Shown: piece after piece, positions 61,463 through 64,000 of the stretch
Position numbering within the stretch: the stretch's first letter is position 1
How the letters are laid out: every line of letters begins with the position of its first letter
From: Catalimonadaceae bacterium JC749
GTDB lineage: Bacteria; Bacteroidota; Bacteroidia; Cytophagales; Cyclobacteriaceae
Direction of reading: 5' to 3'
Assembly (NCBI GenBank): GCA_021730635.1
Contig: JAJNNC010000005.1
Location: forward strand, 186,001 to 250,000
DNA: 64,000 nt
Position numbers and translations under genes: made by a program
The notes under the pieces: generated by a model
Databases searched by the model: none
Told to the model about the DNA's origin: nothing
The model's input: the letters and a program-made list of their open reading frames with translations, nothing else

Positions 61463-64000
61463 CTAAAATCCAACACTGAGTGAAACGGTGACCTGCCGGG
61501 GCTGTGGTAAAGCCACTCCTCCGGATGAGAAGAATTCCGGATCCTGCCCATTCAGCTCTGGTGAGGAATACAGCAGGAGCAGGTTCTGTCCTTCTATCGA
61601 TAAAGAAGCCGTGCTGGCTCCAATCCTTTCAAGTATCTGGTCTGAAAAGTTATAACTGAATCGTACTGTTTTCAGTCTCACATGGTCTCCATCGGCGACC
61701 CGTACCGTACTTTTGTTGTACAAATCGTAAGCGTAGAGTAATTCAGGGTCATTGCCCCTCACAATTTGATTGTCGAGAATGACAGGTATGTCAGTGAAGG
61801 CTTCATCACCCGTCACTACCCAACGGTCGATAAAACTTTTGGAAAATGAACTGAAATCGGTATAAAAGGGGGAAAAGGCGTCATTGAGCCTGATCTTGTA
61901 GTCGAATTTGTAAGACAGCAAAATGTTCAAAGAGAAATTTTTGTAGGTGAACATGTTGGTCAGACCACCAGCTCCCCGGGGTTCTGAAGGTCCTTCAAAT
62001 TGCAGGATGTTGGTCAGGCTGTCTCTTTCCTGTAAATCATAATAATACACTTCTTCGCCCGACAGATTATAAAAGGTAGGAATGCCCCGGCTGTCCAGTC
62101 CGGCAAATTTAGTAGAGTAGATACCTCTTCTGGGGCCACCCAGCACAGCGGCTCCCTCCGGTGTGAGGGCATTGGCGATGATCGGGCCAAAATCCAGGCG
62201 GGTAATCCGGTCTTTGGTGTATCCTATATTAAAGTTGGTGGTCCAGGAGAAATTCTTGGAATAGTAATTCAGGGTGTTGACAGATACTTCAAACCCATCG
62301 GATTCCATATCGGCATAGTTGCCAAATTTGTAGGCAATACCCCCCACGCCGCTGGTTTGTATCAGCCCTATCAGGTCAAAAGAGTTTCTCTTGTAATAGT
62401 CAATGGTACCGGTAATCCGTTCATTCAGGATACCATAATCTAACCCCACGTTCATTTCTTTCAGCTTTTCCCAGGTAAGGTCCTGGTTTTCCAGATCTGC
62501 TATATACAGAAAAGATTCGGTATCGGTAGGGCGCAGGGTTACATCGGCCTGCAGATTCAGCAAGGCACTGGTGCTGGGTCCCAAATTCGCTGAAAGCCCA
62601 TATGTTCCTCTCAATTTCAGGTAATTGATCAAAGGCACGTTGAAAAATGATTCCCGGTCCACATTCCAGGCACCACTCACGTTCCAGGTAGGCAGGTAAC
62701 GGGCATTTTTGCTTTTGCCCAGGCGGTTGGAACCATCATACCGGACTGTACCATTCACAATATACCTTTCCTGAAAGGCATAAGCACCGTTCAGAAACAA
62801 ACCGGCAAAGCGCTCACGGTCTTCAGAAAGTGAATAAAATTCTACCCCTTGACGATTCAAAAACTCAATGATGTCCGGGTCCGTATTGACTACGCCTCCA
62901 TTTTCATAAACCACCCCGATCCCAGACGCACTGCGGGCCGAACGGTCGGTAAACTTGATTTCCTGACCAGCCAACAGGTTGACATTATGGATCTGGCTGA
63001 ATTTTTTAGACCACTCCAGACTGTTTCTCACATAAAAATTTTTCAGGTCACTTTCATCCAGATAATTGAAACCTCCTTCAGGCAATACCACTTTGGGTTG
63101 AGAACCCGGATCGTCAGGATCTCTAAACAAGAGCGGGTTAGCATTCTGGATGTATTGAGTATCATCGGCCCGGTAGGCTTCTGCCTGATTGGAATTTTCA
63201 TGGATGATGTGTTCCCGGTTGGTGGTGGCAAAACGACCTTGTAATGTACTTTTAAAAGACAGGTTCTCTATCAATTCAAAACTAAGATCGGCCTGGGCGG
63301 ATATGTCCGCTACCTTGACGTCAATATAATTGTATCTTAGTTCTTCCAGAATATTGAAAGGAGCGTAGTTTCTTCGGAAAAACTCCAAGTTACCCTCATT
63401 GTCGTAGGGCCGGATAGAGCGGCTGGTGTTGATGGAATAACTGAAAGGGTTGATGTCAAAATCTCTTTTGTACCGGCCGGTAATCGGATCAAAATCCCGG
63501 TCGGTGGTACCTGGCAATTGCTGCTGCCGGTAGCTGGCCATCATTTTTAAATCCAGGGCAAACCTGTCAGAAAAGAAAAAGCTGTTTTTGGCAGTCCCGG
63601 CAAATCGCTGTACGCCGTCTGCTACCGTCTGCCCATTGTCGTTCAGAAAGCTAAGCGAATAATAGCTATTATATTTTTCGTTACCGGAGGTCAGACTCAC
63701 AGAGTGTTGCTGTTGCAGGGAATAATCCCTGAACAATACATCGAACCAATCGGTATTGGCGGTTTCATACTGGTTTAAGAATTCTTCATTAAGGGTCCCA
63801 TCTGTGCCCCAGGGGATTTTATGTTCGGATATGAGCGTAAACATTTTCCCTAAAGAGCCATAATTCTGTGCAGTTACAGAGGTGGAAATGTTGATCAGCC
63901 CTTTTTCATACATTTCCCGGTAGATAGACATCTCGTCTTTGGAATTGAGAATATCAAACTGATCGTAACTGGGCCTTAAATGAAAAGAATAGTTTCCGGA
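61463..64000 (-). CDS. SusC/RagA-family TonB-linked outer-membrane protein, 5' end cut by window
   Basis: An open frame from the window edge to a stop at 61463. The first visible residues (YDQFDILNSKDEMSIYREMYEKG) match the 'LNS..E..IY...Y..G' part of SusC, so plug and signal lie outside. The barrel strands follow, including LRGTYGLSANLG and DLTWEKLKEMNVGLDYGI, and the protein ends QVTVSLSVGF with a terminal Phe. The SusD gene lies just downstream, giving a complete importer core. Substrate unknown; no glycoside hydrolase lies in the visible part. Confidence 0.93.
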   Translation of the reverse strand, partial: SGNYSFHLRPSYDQFDILNSKDEMSIYREMYEKGLINISTSVTAQNYGSLGKMFTLISEHKIPWGTDGTLNEEFLNQYETANTDWFDVLFRDYSLQQQHSVSLTSGNEKYNSYYSLSFLNDNGQTVADGVQRFAGTAKNSFFFSDRFALDLKMMASYRQQQLPGTTDRDFDPITGRYKRDFDINPFSYSINTSRSIRPYDNEGNLEFFRRNYAPFNILEELRYNYIDVKVADISAQADLSFELIENLSFKSTLQGRFATTNREHIIHENSNQAEAYRADDTQYIQNANPLLFRDPDDPGSQPKVVLPEGGFNYLDESDLKNFYVRNSLEWSKKFSQIHNVNLLAGQEIKFTDRSARSASGIGVVYENGGVVNTDPDIIEFLNRQGVEFYSLSEDRERFAGLFLNGAYAFQERYIVNGTVRYDGSNRLGKSKNARYLPTWNVSGAWNVDRESFFNVPLINYLKLRGTYGLSANLGPSTSALLNLQADVTLRPTDTESFLYIADLENQDLTWEKLKEMNVGLDYGILNERITGTIDYYKRNSFDLIGLIQTSGVGGIAYKFGNYADMESDGFEVSVNTLNYYSKNFSWTTNFNIGYTKDRITRLDFGPIIANALTPEGAAVLGGPRRGIYSTKFAGLDSRGIPTFYNLSGEEVYYYDLQERDSLTNILQFEGPSEPRGAGGLTNMFTYKNFSLNILLSYKFDYKIRLNDAFSPFYTDFSSFSKSFIDRWVVTGDEAFTDIPVILDNQIVRGNDPELLYAYDLYNKSTVRVADGDHVRLKTVRFSYNFSDQILERIGASTASLSIEGQNLLLLYSSPELNGQDPEFFSSGGVALPQPRQVTVSLSVGF

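Noticed and set aside
1-64000. CRISPR arrays, tRNA or rRNA genes
   Set aside because: No regularly spaced identical repeats with spacers, no cloverleaf with GTTC-type arm and no rRNA segments were seen.

Overview
The window is a chromosomal segment of a Bacteroidota bacterium, most likely of the order Cytophagales. The pointers are a SusC/SusD pair with its lipoproteins (56239-64000), a protein with a type IX secretion (T9SS) C-terminal sorting domain (40320-42644), the remains of a PorP/SprF-type gene (about 48985-49465), a DUF4249 lipoprotein, promoters with TAnnTTTG boxes, and weak Shine-Dalgarno sequences. I saw no rRNA, tRNA, CRISPR array or intact transposase.

Layout. 1-5227: minus-strand housekeeping genes (trhO, a ribD lacking its reductase domain, yidD-dcd, cysS, a Fur-family regulator, hisI) and one secreted protein of unknown role. 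5296-10379: an M48 lipoprotein protease, then a three-gene exopolysaccharide operon (WcaJ-like priming transferase, AlgD-like GDP-mannose 6-dehydrogenase, GT4 glycosyltransferase) closed by a strong terminator. 11072-17283: membrane proteins, an MFS transporter, a HemG-like flavodoxin and two universal stress proteins. FNR/CRP-type palindromes sit at about -42 from candidate promoters of two of these genes, which suggests a small low-oxygen regulon. 17656-28747: a secreted DUF1080/PA14-like protein paired with a beta-propeller/cytochrome c protein, PEP carboxylase, an operon of pfkA, a LemA-like gene and a serine hydrolase, and a DegT-family aminotransferase. 28774-38357: mostly secreted proteins (DUF4249, two NlpE-like paralogues, Kelch) divergent from a membrane-bound LytTR regulator, then an ECF sigma factor, thioredoxin, and a Tat-exported aminotransferase.

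38400-43460 is the most foreign-looking stretch. A Schlafen/AlbA_2-domain gene is bracketed by 106-bp inverted repeats, and next to it a T9SS-secreted seven-bladed propeller gene is bracketed by perfect 26-bp direct repeats. 43463-47855 holds an ECF sigma/partner pair, a PLDc_N protein, an acetylesterase-like hydrolase and a periplasmic trehalase. 47856-49607 is a 1.75-kb gene-poor stretch with a repeat-like hairpin and a decayed PorP/SprF gene that still has a good promoter and terminator. 49608-56177: a membrane-anchored cytochrome c, a beta-barrel protein, and an anti-sigma-like/TPR-CHAT pair. 56239-64000: a SusC/SusD uptake locus with a zinc metallohydrolase, a DUF4302 and a three-FAS1 lipoprotein; SusC runs off the window end.

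Starts were moved downstream where the longest frame opened with an implausible TTG or GTG, or where family alignment favours an internal ATG. All functions are inferred from motifs read by eye; no database search was possible.
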